A DNA stretch of 64,000 nt, from NCBI RefSeq assembly GCF_041821025.1, contig NZ_JBGUAY010000007.1, positions 62,001 to 126,000 of the forward strand, given 5' to 3'. The notes below the pieces were generated by a model that ran no database searches, had not been told where the DNA came from, and saw only the letters and a list, made by a program, of their open reading frames with translations. Shown one piece after another: positions 63,945-64,000 of this stretch (position 1 is its first letter; each line of letters starts with the position of its first letter). Made by a program: the position numbers and the translations under genes. The stretch is from Egicoccus sp. AB-alg6-2. GTDB taxonomy: Bacteria; Actinomycetota; Nitriliruptoria; Nitriliruptorales; Nitriliruptoraceae.

Positions 63945-64000
63945 TGCCCGGCCCACGTCCGCACCCTCCGGCGCGACCCGACGGACGGCGACCCGCGCGG

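Overview
The window is chromosomal DNA of a high-GC Gram-positive bacterium, almost certainly an actinomycete in the broad sense. The evidence is very GC-rich third codon positions, frequent GTG starts, the tig-clpP-clpX ... valS ... folC-ndk neighbourhood, a DesA-type acyl-ACP desaturase and an Actinobacteria-type RpiB. A deep-branching class such as Nitriliruptoria is possible, but I cannot prove it from the sequence.

Left flank (1-4.1 kb): ordinary housekeeping genes. A TPP riboswitch heads a thiamin operon on the minus strand (thiN, thiB, thiP, with thiP running off the window). It is followed by an NAD(P)-binding protein, a DUF1992 protein, a PspC-domain protein and the biotin transporter component BioY.

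Centre (4.1-49.6 kb): a dense accessory catabolic supercluster. It holds a flavin hydroxylase, a phthalate-dioxygenase-type Rieske oxygenase, a two-subunit ring-hydroxylating dioxygenase and three proteins of the 4,5-dihydroxyphthalate decarboxylase family. It also holds a 4-oxalomesaconate hydratase (LigJ type) with a 4-carboxy-4-hydroxy-2-oxoadipate aldolase (LigK type), a divergent PanB homologue, a class II aldolase, dehydrogenases, two bicupins, an orphan EutA-like reactivase, two ornithine-cyclodeaminase-family proteins, an isochorismatase-fold hydrolase and a ThDP enzyme. Transport is covered by TctABC, an FbpABC-like ABC system, several MFS proteins (one fused to an aldo-keto reductase) and a two-piece chromate-type transporter. 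The oxygenase, decarboxylase and LigJ/LigK types together suggest breakdown of a carboxylated aromatic such as a phthalate or related acid through protocatechuate-like intermediates to pyruvate and oxaloacetate. No extradiol ring-cleavage enzyme and no Rieske reductase or ferredoxin is visible here.

The unifying signal of the centre is regulatory. Three FadR-type GntR regulators share the same recognition-helix motif, and an operator of the form TGGT-N3-ACCA recurs in front of eleven transcription units from 5.8 to 46.6 kb. I saw none in the housekeeping flanks. This looks like one self-contained regulon of about 41 kb. It even spans a resident tRNA-Gly and an hpf-like gene.

Right flank (49.7-64 kb): tRNA-Pro, trigger factor, a lipoprotein, clpP, clpX, a threonine-dehydratase-like enzyme, a DUF2157 membrane protein, a membrane-anchored unknown, valS, an acyl-ACP desaturase behind a tandem inverted-repeat element, folC, ndk and a RadC-domain protein. 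No transposase, integrase, phage gene or CRISPR array was seen.
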